Assembly (NCBI GenBank): GCA_002362575.1
Contig: DEUM01000026.1
Location: 1 to 24,065, forward strand
Reading direction: 5' to 3'
DNA: 24,065 bases
Source: Lachnoclostridium sp. UBA3262
GTDB taxonomy: Bacteria > Bacillota > Clostridia > Lachnospirales > Lachnospiraceae
The notes below the pieces were generated by a model. The model worked only from the letters and a program-made list of their open reading frames with translations, had not been told where the DNA came from and made no database searches. The position numbers and the translations under genes are program-made. This document shows, piece by piece, positions 1 through 6,710 of the stretch. Every line of letters starts with the position of its first letter. Within the stretch, counting starts at the first letter, position 1.

Positions 1-28
1 CATCTATATTTTACCTCCACAAATCCCG
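1..28 (-). promoter_or_regulatory. Ribosome site and start codon of a gene leaving the left edge
   Basis: Read on the minus strand, GGAGGT (18-13) is followed by 9 bases and an ATG at 3-1. The site sits inside the motif CGGGATTTGTGGAGGT (28-13), which recurs before the next three genes. Only the start codon lies in the window, so the product cannot be named. It lies 55 bases after the stop of the next gene upstream, in the same orientation. Confidence 0.6.
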
Positions 29-58
29 ATCTCTCGAGTTCTAAAAACTGAAAGTTTC

Positions 59-508
59 TTAAATAATATAATTAACCATTCCATAAATCAAATGGCATAC
101 CATAAATATTGAAATAGGTATAACAGCAATCATATTCTTTCTGTCAATAGCGAAAAACAGAAATACCAAGCATGGAAAAATAGTCAAACCCAATATAACA
201 ATGGCATTCGTCACACCTACATAATAAAATATCCAACATAAAAAATACAGTAGACAACAAATAATTGTAGCCATAATAAATCGTGTGATACTTAATTTCT
301 TACGGTCTTGATTAATGAATATGCATAACGATATAACCATTAACACCCGACATATAGATGCTATTACATCTACTGTTTTTGTAATTGATTCTCCTCTTAA
401 AATATCATTCGGAACTGGAACTGCGAACCATATAAAATTAGGAATCATAATAATAATAAAAATAATCAATCCCCATATATCAAAACCTATTTTATATTTT
501 TTTATCAT
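59..508 (-). CDS. Small multi-pass membrane protein of unknown function
   Basis: The 149-residue product is almost entirely hydrophobic, with about five predicted membrane segments (roughly residues 9-27, 45-65, 75-95, 100-120 and 128-148) joined by short loops such as NQDRKK and DRKN. I do not recognise a family and see no catalytic motif. The ATG at 508 has a GGAG about 8 bases upstream, inside the leader motif ATTTGTGGAGAT that it shares with its neighbours. The gene is AT-rich. It lies 62 bases after the SGNH hydrolase gene in the same orientation, so cotranscription is plausible. It could be a small integral membrane protein with an immunity or transport role, but nothing in the sequence decides this. 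The high hydrophobicity, good ribosome site and tidy spacing make it a credible gene. Confidence 0.7.
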   Translation of the reverse strand: MIKKYKIGFDIWGLIIFIIIMIPNFIWFAVPVPNDILRGESITKTVDVIASICRVLMVISLCIFINQDRKKLSITRFIMATIICCLLYFLCWIFYYVGVTNAIVILGLTIFPCLVFLFFAIDRKNMIAVIPISIFMVCHLIYGMVNYII

Positions 509-570
509 CTCAACATCTCCACAAATTCTAATTCTTTTCTTTATTTTATTTCCATTAGTCAGATTGAAAG

Positions 571-1407
571 TTAGAGATTTTTCATTTTTGTTATGAACTC
601 TTCATAACTACATTTTCCCATTGTCAAATCCATCATAGCTAAATATTTCATTTCATTCTGAGTATATGGAATATTAATACATGACTCTAATAATTTTTCT
701 TCGTTTTTCAAAGGTGTTATCACATTCTTTTTGTTTTTGTAGGCATAGTAATAACGAACCCCAAATTTTCTTTGAGAGACAGCATTTAAATGTATGCCAT
801 CTGGATTTGCTGACAACCCCTGGGCAGTTACAAAATATATATGATTATGATCATTGGCATATCGTAATAACTCTTTATTCACCAAGTCATACTCTGTACA
901 ATTAAAACCAAAGCCTATCTTTCCTAAATAGTCACCAAGTCCTCCAATAATAAACGGTACATCGTCTAAATTAAGTTCATTTTTTAAAGCCTCAAAAATT
1001 GTATGTAATTTTTCATAATACGTTTTGTAGTTACCATTATAGCTATCATTTTCTCCTTGATGCCACAGAATAGCAATCAAATTACTATTTTGCATTGCAA
1101 ATTTTGCCTGAATAATTGCATTTTTAAATAATATTTTCTCTATAGACCAGTCATCAATGGAACTGCCACCTTCCGCACATGGAATCAAGCCGATTTGTTC
1201 TTCTTTGTTTTCCATGCACCACATTGCAGCAAATGAACCCGCAAGACTTACTCCTGATATAGGACGATCGTAGTTAATTGGTTCTGTCATCATTTGCCAT
1301 TTTCCATTTCTTAACATCTGGATTCTCTCATTACAAATCATCGGTACTTCGTTTATGAATCCACGTCCAGCCATGTTGGACTGTCCAATCATTAATACAC
1401 TTTTCAT
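571..1407 (-). CDS. SGNH-type hydrolase, sialate O-acetylesterase-like
   Basis: The 278-residue protein has the serine-esterase signature GQSNMAG (8-14, nucleophile Ser10), the WHQGEND block (115-121) and the catalytic DGIHL near the C-terminus (Asp203, His206). These are the landmarks of the sialate O-acetylesterase/DUF303 branch of SGNH hydrolases, which remove acetyl groups from carbohydrates. There is no signal peptide, so it probably works in the cytoplasm, perhaps on an imported sugar or a small acetylated compound. The last ~60 residues (from about NKKNVITPL) form a charged tail beyond the catalytic core. The ATG at 1407 follows GGAGGT by a few bases, within the shared leader CGGTATTTGTGGAGGT. 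No sugar-use genes lie nearby, so the substrate is unknown. The superfamily is firm; the exact substrate class is inference. Confidence 0.85.
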   Translation of the reverse strand: MKSVLMIGQSNMAGRGFINEVPMICNERIQMLRNGKWQMMTEPINYDRPISGVSLAGSFAAMWCMENKEEQIGLIPCAEGGSSIDDWSIEKILFKNAIIQAKFAMQNSNLIAILWHQGENDSYNGNYKTYYEKLHTIFEALKNELNLDDVPFIIGGLGDYLGKIGFGFNCTEYDLVNKELLRYANDHNHIYFVTAQGLSANPDGIHLNAVSQRKFGVRYYYAYKNKKNVITPLKNEEKLLESCINIPYTQNEMKYLAMMDLTMGKCSYEEFITKMKNL

Positions 1408-1466
1408 TCAACACCTCCACAAATACCGATTTTTCTTTCTGTTCAGCACTCCAACAAACTGGAATT

Positions 1467-2231
1467 TCACGCTTCTTTCTTTAACTCCATGAAACTATAT
1501 ATTCCCAAAACTATATACACGGGTACAACAATATATAATGTTAAATCAGCATATCCATTTATACTCGAAAAGCAATAAGGCAAAGCACAAACATTGATAA
1601 GAAAATGAATAATAATCGGTAGCCACAAGTTACTTGTTTTCTTATATACCATTCCGAAAAATATGCCCATACCTACAGTCCAGACAACTTTGCTTACTAT
1701 AACAAGTAACGACTGGTTTAACACACCAAATATATGTCCCACTCCAAAGACTACGGCTGATAATATAACCGCAATCAAAGTACTATTTTTACTTTTTGCA
1801 AACATCTTTTCAATAAGATTAAGTAATAAACCACGCACATATAGTTCTTCAATTATTGCAACACCAACATAATATATGACGCCTTCAATAAGCACTTTTA
1901 CAATAGACGGCTGACGGTCAAAAGGCGATAATCCAACATAAAAAGCAATAAATCCCACTATCGCAACTGCCACTCCAATTATTCCATATTTTTTGAATCC
2001 ATCTATCAATCCTATTTTTGTAAATCCCAATTTCCACTTAGGACATAGTATTCTTAAGAACAAGAAAGCCATTATTCCCATAATCAAAAAATTTATCATC
2101 AGTGTAAAATAAAAAGGCTCTATGTCTGCAACCTGAAGATTGACAAAAAATACACTTGGAATACCCGTTATATCCATAAATGCAATTGCCAAAGTCAAAA
2201 CTGCGATATAAATAAGTTCTCTCTTATTCAT
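1467..2231 (-). CDS. CPBP family intramembrane metalloprotease (CAAX/Abi type)
   Basis: The 254-residue membrane protein has the CPBP/Abi signature: EELYVRG (128-134, the EExxxR motif), FGVGH (162-166) and a late HFLIN with His209, all in hydrophobic helices. About eight membrane segments are visible. Family members are Rce1-like proteases; in Firmicutes many are linked to bacteriocin self-immunity or processing of exported peptides, but no bacteriocin genes are visible here. The start was moved to the ATG at 2231 because GGAGGT lies 6 bases before it; the longer frame to 2264 has no ribosome site. Its leader GGGATTTGGAGGT is a variant of the motif before the next three genes. Family assignment is firm; the substrate is unknown. 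Confidence 0.88.
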   Translation of the reverse strand: MNKRELIYIAVLTLAIAFMDITGIPSVFFVNLQVADIEPFYFTLMINFLIMGIMAFLFLRILCPKWKLGFTKIGLIDGFKKYGIIGVAVAIVGFIAFYVGLSPFDRQPSIVKVLIEGVIYYVGVAIIEELYVRGLLLNLIEKMFAKSKNSTLIAVILSAVVFGVGHIFGVLNQSLLVIVSKVVWTVGMGIFFGMVYKKTSNLWLPIIIHFLINVCALPYCFSSINGYADLTLYIVVPVYIVLGIYSFMELKKEA

Positions 2232-2287
2232 AATGCTACCTCCAAATCCCAATTGAATTTTCACAAAATCTAAGGGATTTAATAACT

Positions 2288-2317
2288 ATTATATTTTGTT
2301 ATCATGAATTGCTCTAA
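2288..2317 (-). promoter_or_regulatory. Possible promoter of the CPBP protease gene
   Basis: On the minus strand a perfect TATAAT (2293-2288) lies 18 bases after a weak -35 match, TTAGAG (2317-2312). It stands about 57 bases upstream of the ATG at 2231. The region is AT-rich, so chance matches are likely. The rest of the 249-base gap before the methyltransferase stop shows no gene or hairpin that I can support. Confidence 0.35.
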
Positions 2318-2480
2318 CCACTGAAAACCTACAACACATTATAACACAAAATAATTACGCGTGGAAACTGATTTGATATGCTATTAAAAATTATGCTTTG
2401 AATCATTATTTCTACAATCTCTTGACACCAAAATGTTCGGCATCAATTTCTACTTTATAATTCTAATTTAAGAAATCGGC

Positions 2481-3152
2481 TCATTTAACCGCCACAATCA
2501 CAGAAAACTTTTGATATGAGTAGACACATTTTACTTCCTTAAATCCGCAATTTTTTAACATCTCCACTTCCTGCTCAACGGAACACTCCCTATCCAGCTT
2601 TCTCCGCTCTTTCCAAAGTTCTATATCCCTATTCGTCAATCCTCTATCTGCCAGATGACCTTCCCAGTAAGTGTCAAACCAATCATTCAGTTCTGGCTGA
2701 CCTGCACAAAACTGGTCATAATTTACAAATAATCCGCCATCCGGCAGACTGGCATATATTTTTAAAAATAGATTTTCTTTTTCCTCATTCTCTAAATGAT
2801 GAATGGAAAGAGCCGAGATAACCGTATCAAAAGCTTCATCCAGAAGCTTATGATTATAATTCTCTACCAGATACGATATGTTACTGATACCATCAAACCT
2901 TTGTCTTGCGACATCCAGCATTTCATCCGCAATATCCACAAGCACATATTCCGAATCCGGGCAGTGCTGATACCAGAAATAAGTGAGCAGTCCTGTCCCG
3001 GCGCCCAAATCAATAATTCGTTTTGGCTCATCTATATTTTCAGTAATAAACTTCGTCGTATCTTTGTAGAAGTCATCAAAACAGGGGATGAACTTTCTTC
3101 TGTTCTCATCGTATTCTTTTGAAATTAAATTAAACTGTTGTTCTAAATTCAT
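2481..3152 (-). CDS. Class I SAM-dependent methyltransferase
   Basis: The 223-residue protein has the SAM-binding motif I IIDLGAGTG (46-54), an acidic motif II in LVDIADEML (71-79) and a motif IV region ending VISALSIHHLE. This is the layout of UbiE/Methyltransf_11-25 type small-molecule methyltransferases. The substrate is not evident. I chose the ATG at 3152 because GGAAG sits 6 bases upstream; an in-frame TTG at 3185 would overlap the upstream stop but lacks a good ribosome site. The gene starts 29 bases after the XRE/ankyrin protein gene, so the two are probably cotranscribed. Fold assignment is firm. Possible roles are modification of a metabolite, toxin or antibiotic, with no evidence to choose among them. 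Confidence 0.85.
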   Translation of the reverse strand: MNLEQQFNLISKEYDENRRKFIPCFDDFYKDTTKFITENIDEPKRIIDLGAGTGLLTYFWYQHCPDSEYVLVDIADEMLDVARQRFDGISNISYLVENYNHKLLDEAFDTVISALSIHHLENEEKENLFLKIYASLPDGGLFVNYDQFCAGQPELNDWFDTYWEGHLADRGLTNRDIELWKERRKLDRECSVEQEVEMLKNCGFKEVKCVYSYQKFSVIVAVK

Positions 3153-3181
3153 TTTACCGCTTCCTTTTTTAATCAGATTTT

Positions 3182-4414
3182 TCAAACTAAGTCTAGCATC
3201 TTAATATTTCTTATATTATCGTAAGATTCATTTAATTTGTCAATAAGCCTGTTTTTATTATTATCTTTAGATTTCTTTGATACATTAACTACATTCGTAA
3301 TAATCCCAGTAACTGTAAGAGTGTCACGAAAACTAACAATACTTCCGTTTTCATAAAAATCAACCTCTTTTTTCCAATCATTTCCATAATAACAGCCATT
3401 GCTAATAGACTGCTCTATTAACAATCTTAACTTTTCCATTGTTGTTTCATTATGTGCTATCGCTTTTTGCAATGCTGTTTCCAGAAAAGAGCTGTCATCT
3501 TCAATAAGCATGTTCAGCAACTGAGAAATATATGGAAACATAAATGTATGCCGCCGTTTACTTCCGTCTTTATATCGGATTCTATCACGAATCTCAAACG
3601 GATTCGTAAAGTAATCCAACACCTTATCACTAGATTTCGAAATATGTCTCACCATATTCTTGTCATAATGGACGCGAATATCCGGATGAGCGCAAGATAA
3701 ATAATGTGCTTTATAATATAATTCAGGAATCTCTCTAGCCCTTAATTTTTCAAGCATTTTCAAATCATTATGATCTGCTGCAAGAGAAATAATATACATT
3801 CTTAGCTGATCTTCTGTCGCAAGCTTATATTGTAAATCGTCCATTTCAGGCTGTCGTATAAATACACCCTTGTAGCTTTCTTCAAATTTAATACGCTGTA
3901 TACTAGTTCCCGCACCAAAGGTCATAATATAGTCATTATCTTTTCGGCTGTCAAACCAGATATAATTTTTATCCATCAAAAATTTTAAAAAATCGTAGTT
4001 GCCAAATTCAATCGCATAATCCAACACTGTTTTTCCATATTCATCTGGATTTAAAATCGGTTTACCCTCTTTCTCAATATAGGTCATCCACTCTTTCTCA
4101 TTGTGTGATTGGGCAACCGTATAATTTGTCATTCGGCTATTCTTAGGAACACCGTATTTTCCGGCACTTAGTATTTGCTCAAAAGAAACATCTAGCAGTT
4201 CAGAAAAAATCGGCAAATCATAAATCTGGACTGCTTTTCTTCCCTTTTTAATTTGTGATAAACGGTTTGCCATATTTCGAATTTCTTCTTCCGTAGGTTC
4301 TTTCTTTCCGTCTGTCTCAAGATAGGCAACACAGAACTTTCGTGCAGATGGGAATTTCTCAGTGATTAGTCTTGAAAGAAAGTCTCCAATTGCTTCATTA
4401 TCAATTTTGAACAT
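3182..4414 (-). CDS. XRE-like HTH protein with an ankyrin-like repeat
   Basis: The 410-residue protein begins with a helical region (about 10-84) that resembles a Cro/CI-type DNA-binding domain: RLSQIKKGRK, then PIFSELLDVSFEQIL, where a conserved helix states which step follows. Residues ~123-152 (EYGKTVLDYAIEFGNYDFLKFLMDKN) match one ankyrin repeat; more degenerate helical repeats probably follow. The remainder is charged and not recognised. The ATG at 4414 has AAAGGAG about 8 bases upstream; the longer frame starts with a TTG inside that ribosome site and is unlikely. The gene heads a two-gene unit with the methyltransferase. A perfect 39-base palindrome (4507-4545) lies about 93 bases upstream and could be its operator. 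The domain calls are from pattern only and the function is unknown. It is AT-rich like the other accessory genes to its left. Confidence 0.7.
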   Translation of the reverse strand: MFKIDNEAIGDFLSRLITEKFPSARKFCVAYLETDGKKEPTEEEIRNMANRLSQIKKGRKAVQIYDLPIFSELLDVSFEQILSAGKYGVPKNSRMTNYTVAQSHNEKEWMTYIEKEGKPILNPDEYGKTVLDYAIEFGNYDFLKFLMDKNYIWFDSRKDNDYIMTFGAGTSIQRIKFEESYKGVFIRQPEMDDLQYKLATEDQLRMYIISLAADHNDLKMLEKLRAREIPELYYKAHYLSCAHPDIRVHYDKNMVRHISKSSDKVLDYFTNPFEIRDRIRYKDGSKRRHTFMFPYISQLLNMLIEDDSSFLETALQKAIAHNETTMEKLRLLIEQSISNGCYYGNDWKKEVDFYENGSIVSFRDTLTVTGIITNVVNVSKKSKDNNKNRLIDKLNESYDNIRNIKMLDLV

Positions 4415-4506
4415 ATTTTTCACTCCTTTCAAAAAAATAGTAACACGATTATTATGTGGCGTCTATCATAAATCTGCATATGCTTTTAGAATATTTCTAT
4501 AATAAG

Positions 4507-4545
4507 TATCAGCCAATATATGCAATTTGCATATATTGGCTGATA
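4507..4545. repeat. Perfect palindrome, 19-bp arms around a single central base
   Basis: The left arm TATCAGCCAATATATGCAA (4507-4525) and its exact reverse complement (4527-4545) flank one T at 4526. It lies in the 160-base gap between the cupin stop and the XRE/ankyrin start. No T tract follows on either strand, so it is not a classic intrinsic terminator, although it could still end cupin transcription as a hairpin. Its two-fold symmetry also suits an operator for the neighbouring XRE-like protein. The choice between these is open. Confidence 0.85.
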
Positions 4546-4574
4546 GAAAAACTACTCAATTTATTCCTGACACG

Positions 4575-4925
4575 CTACATCACTGCGTCATCCGCTGTAT
4601 ATGCTTCAAGGGAATTCTCTTTCACCTGGATACAGGCAAAACGAATGGCTGCATCTTCCGCCGCAAAAAACTGGCGCTTTGCCGCCGGAGAAATACGAAC
4701 CCAGTCGCCGGCCGCAAGCTCTACTGTTTCTCCGTCAATAACGGCCTTTCCTTTGCCGTCAAGGATTACATAGATTTCCTCATTATTCTTATGCCAGTGT
4801 ACAAAAGGCACGCTCGCCCCTGCCGGAAGATTGTTGATGCTGATTTCTGCTCCTGTTAAGGAAAGCTTGTCATGAAGTTCTGTTCTTGCCTCCGCTGCTA
4901 CACTTACTTTGTTAAAATTAGACAT
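4575..4925 (-). CDS. Small single-domain cupin protein
   Basis: The 116-residue protein is one cupin barrel: cupin motif 1 is VHWHKNNEEIYVILDGKG (42-59), with metal-type ligands His43, His45 and Glu50, and motif 2 is GDWVRISPAAKRQF (73-86). The histidine normally found in motif 2 appears to be replaced (Arg84 region), so metal binding may be altered or absent. Cupins of this size are often sensors or small isomerases/oxygenases; the substrate cannot be read from the sequence. The ATG at 4925 has CGGAGGT 6 bases upstream; the longer frame to 5000 runs through the promoter and is rejected. The gene lies directly after the Rrf2 regulator gene, behind a strong promoter overlapped by a palindromic operator, so Rrf2-controlled expression is very likely. 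Confidence 0.85.
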   Translation of the reverse strand: MSNFNKVSVAAEARTELHDKLSLTGAEISINNLPAGASVPFVHWHKNNEEIYVILDGKGKAVIDGETVELAAGDWVRISPAAKRQFFAAEDAAIRFACIQVKENSLEAYTADDAVM

Positions 4926-4941
4926 AATAGACCTCCGTTTC

Positions 4942-5000
4942 ATAGTTGTAATAATATTTGTTACAACTATATTTATATCACGGGTTCGTTGTAATGTCAA
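4942..5000 (-). promoter_or_regulatory. Cupin promoter with Rrf2-type palindromic operator
   Basis: On the minus strand, TTGACA (5000-4995), a 17-base spacer and TATAAA (4977-4972) make a near-consensus sigma-A promoter. Immediately after the -10 box is a perfect inverted repeat, ATAGTTGTAA / TTACAACTAT (4970-4961 and 4951-4942), with a 9-base spacer. It would cover the transcription start. The -35 box begins 4 bases after the Rrf2 stop, so the regulator gene and its presumed target promoter are directly adjacent. Confidence 0.8.
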
Positions 5001-5003
5001 TAG

Positions 5004-5447
5004 TTATATCGAATTTTCCATTATTATTTTTTTCGCATCCCTCATAACATCCTGTATCGTCACGGATTTCATTTCTTTTTCCATTGCATTCTGAATTTTT
5101 TCAAGCCTTCCATCTAAGATGTTATGAATATTTCTCCCCACAGGGCAAAGTGGACTCGGGTTTTCATGAAAATGAAAAAGTTCCCCCTCATCCACACACT
5201 CTACAGCATTATACACGTCCAGTAAGGTAATCTCATCGATTGGTTTTTCTATATTCGTGCCCCCACTGCCCCGTATAACGCTTACAATTCCAGCTTTTTT
5301 CAACTGTTGCAGCAACCTTCTTATCACAACAGGATTTACATTTACACTCGAAGCCAGAAAATCACTTGTTACTTTATAATCCTCTTTGAACGTCTCTATA
5401 CATATGAGTACATGAACAGCAATTGTAAATCTGCTCGAAATCTGCAT
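5004..5447 (-). CDS. Rrf2 family transcriptional regulator
   Basis: The 147-residue protein opens with the Rrf2 winged helix-turn-helix: MQISSRFTIAVHVL, the recognition region NVNPVVIRRLLQQLKKAGIV (36-55) and the wing VIRGSGGT (57-64). The middle PIDEITLLDVYNAVE is also typical. Cysteines sit at 16, 84 and 101; their spacing does not match the tight three-Cys iron-sulfur cluster of IscR, so a YwnA-like regulator sensing a small molecule or thiol is more likely. The ATG at 5447 is preceded by GGAGGT. The gene lies 49 bases after the aminotransferase stop and just upstream of the cupin promoter, whose operator is its probable target. The effector is unknown. Confidence 0.9.
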   Translation of the reverse strand: MQISSRFTIAVHVLICIETFKEDYKVTSDFLASSVNVNPVVIRRLLQQLKKAGIVSVIRGSGGTNIEKPIDEITLLDVYNAVECVDEGELFHFHENPSPLCPVGRNIHNILDGRLEKIQNAMEKEMKSVTIQDVMRDAKKIIMENSI

Positions 5448-5496
5448 GTCGCACCTCCGTCCTCACTGTTTTGTATGCTCTAAATATACCGCCCGC

Positions 5497-6684
5497 TTAT
5501 CTGCCATAGCTCTCCGCCAGAGCTTTAAACGCCGGCAGGGATTTTTCAATCTGCTCCGTACTTACGCAGTATGAAATCCGGACAAAACCGGGTGTGCCAA
5601 AGCTGTCTGCCGGAACAAGCAGCAGTTCAAACTCCTTCGCCTTCTCCGAGAACGCACCCGCATCTTTTTCCAGTGCCTCCACAAAAAGGTAAAATGCACC
5701 ATCCGGTTTGATACAGCGATATCCGTACTCTGTCAGGGCGTTATACAGAATATCACGGTTTTTCTTGTAGACAGATACATCTGAAGTTTTCCCTATGCAG
5801 CGGGCTACTACCTGCTGGAACAAGCTCGGTGCGCAGACATAGCCGAGTGCGCGTCCCGCACCACATATTGCCGCATAAATATTTTTCCACTCCACCGCCT
5901 TATCCGACACGGCGATGTAACCGATTCGCTCACCCGGCAGGGAAAGAGATTTACTGTAAGAATAGCAGACAATCGTGTTGTCATAATAATTCATCAGATA
6001 TGGCACTTTTACGCCGTCATATACAAGCTCGCGGTATGGCTCATCCGTAATCAGAAAAATCGGATGACCGTATTCTTCCTGCTTCTTTTCCAAAATTCCG
6101 CATACCGTTTTGATGCACTCCTCCGTCACAACAACACCCGAAGGATTGTTCGGCGAGTTTAATATAACCCCCTTCGTGTGCGGCGTCAATGCCTTTTCAA
6201 AAGCTTCACAGTCAATCTGGAAATCCTCTGGACTGCTGTTTACAACAACCAGCTTCGAACCTGTCTTCTCGACAAATACACGGTACTCTGGGAAAAACGG
6301 AGCAAAAGTAATAAATTCGTCTCCATCCTCAGCCAGAGCCGTCAGAGATATCGTCAGGGAAGCAGCCGCCCCCACCGTAATATACAAACTGTCTGCCGTC
6401 AGGCTTGTGCCATGCTGTTCATTAATATATTCCGCAATATTTCTCCTCAGACCGGCGTCTCCCTGAGCAGAAGTATAGCCGTGCAGAAGAACCTCGTCCT
6501 CATTCTGCAGAAGGTCAATAGCCGCCTCCCTTACACAGGCTGGCGCCGGAACACTTGGGTTTCCGATACTAAAATCAAAAACCTTGTCTTCCCCGATTTC
6601 TGCCTTTCTCTTTTTTGCGTATTCAAACAAATCCCGGATAACCGAACGATTTGTGCCTAATTTTAACATTTTCTCTGAAAACAT
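5497..6684 (-). CDS. PLP-dependent class I/II aminotransferase
   Basis: The 395-residue protein has the fold type I aminotransferase landmarks: NSPNNPSG (176-183), DEPY (214-217) with the PLP-binding Asp, the Schiff-base lysine in SYSKSLSLPGERIGY (Lys245), and a C-terminal RISYC that supplies the substrate-binding arginine. Family members transfer amino groups between amino acids and 2-oxo acids in the cytoplasm; aspartate or aromatic substrates are usual, but specificity cannot be assigned here. The ATG at 6684 is 27 bases after the BlaR1-like stop, with AAAGGGG about 12 bases upstream, so the gene is probably read from the BlaI/BlaR1 operon. Why an aminotransferase should travel with that sensor is not clear; it may be chance neighbourhood. 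Confidence 0.92.
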   Translation of the reverse strand: MFSEKMLKLGTNRSVIRDLFEYAKKRKAEIGEDKVFDFSIGNPSVPAPACVREAAIDLLQNEDEVLLHGYTSAQGDAGLRRNIAEYINEQHGTSLTADSLYITVGAAASLTISLTALAEDGDEFITFAPFFPEYRVFVEKTGSKLVVVNSSPEDFQIDCEAFEKALTPHTKGVILNSPNNPSGVVVTEECIKTVCGILEKKQEEYGHPIFLITDEPYRELVYDGVKVPYLMNYYDNTIVCYSYSKSLSLPGERIGYIAVSDKAVEWKNIYAAICGAGRALGYVCAPSLFQQVVARCIGKTSDVSVYKKNRDILYNALTEYGYRCIKPDGAFYLFVEALEKDAGAFSEKAKEFELLLVPADSFGTPGFVRISYCVSTEQIEKSLPAFKALAESYGR

Positions 6685-6710
6685 AATTTATGTTGCCCCT
6701 TTCATTTCTT

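Noticed and set aside
1..2260. Classical integron attC sites between the cassette-like genes
   Set aside because: I could not find paired GTTRRRY/RYYYAAC core sites in the gaps, and no integrase lies in the window. The shared leader is reported separately.
2422..2461. Plus-strand TTGACA followed by TATAAT
   Set aside because: The spacer is 28 bases, too long for a sigma-A promoter, and no plus-strand gene follows.
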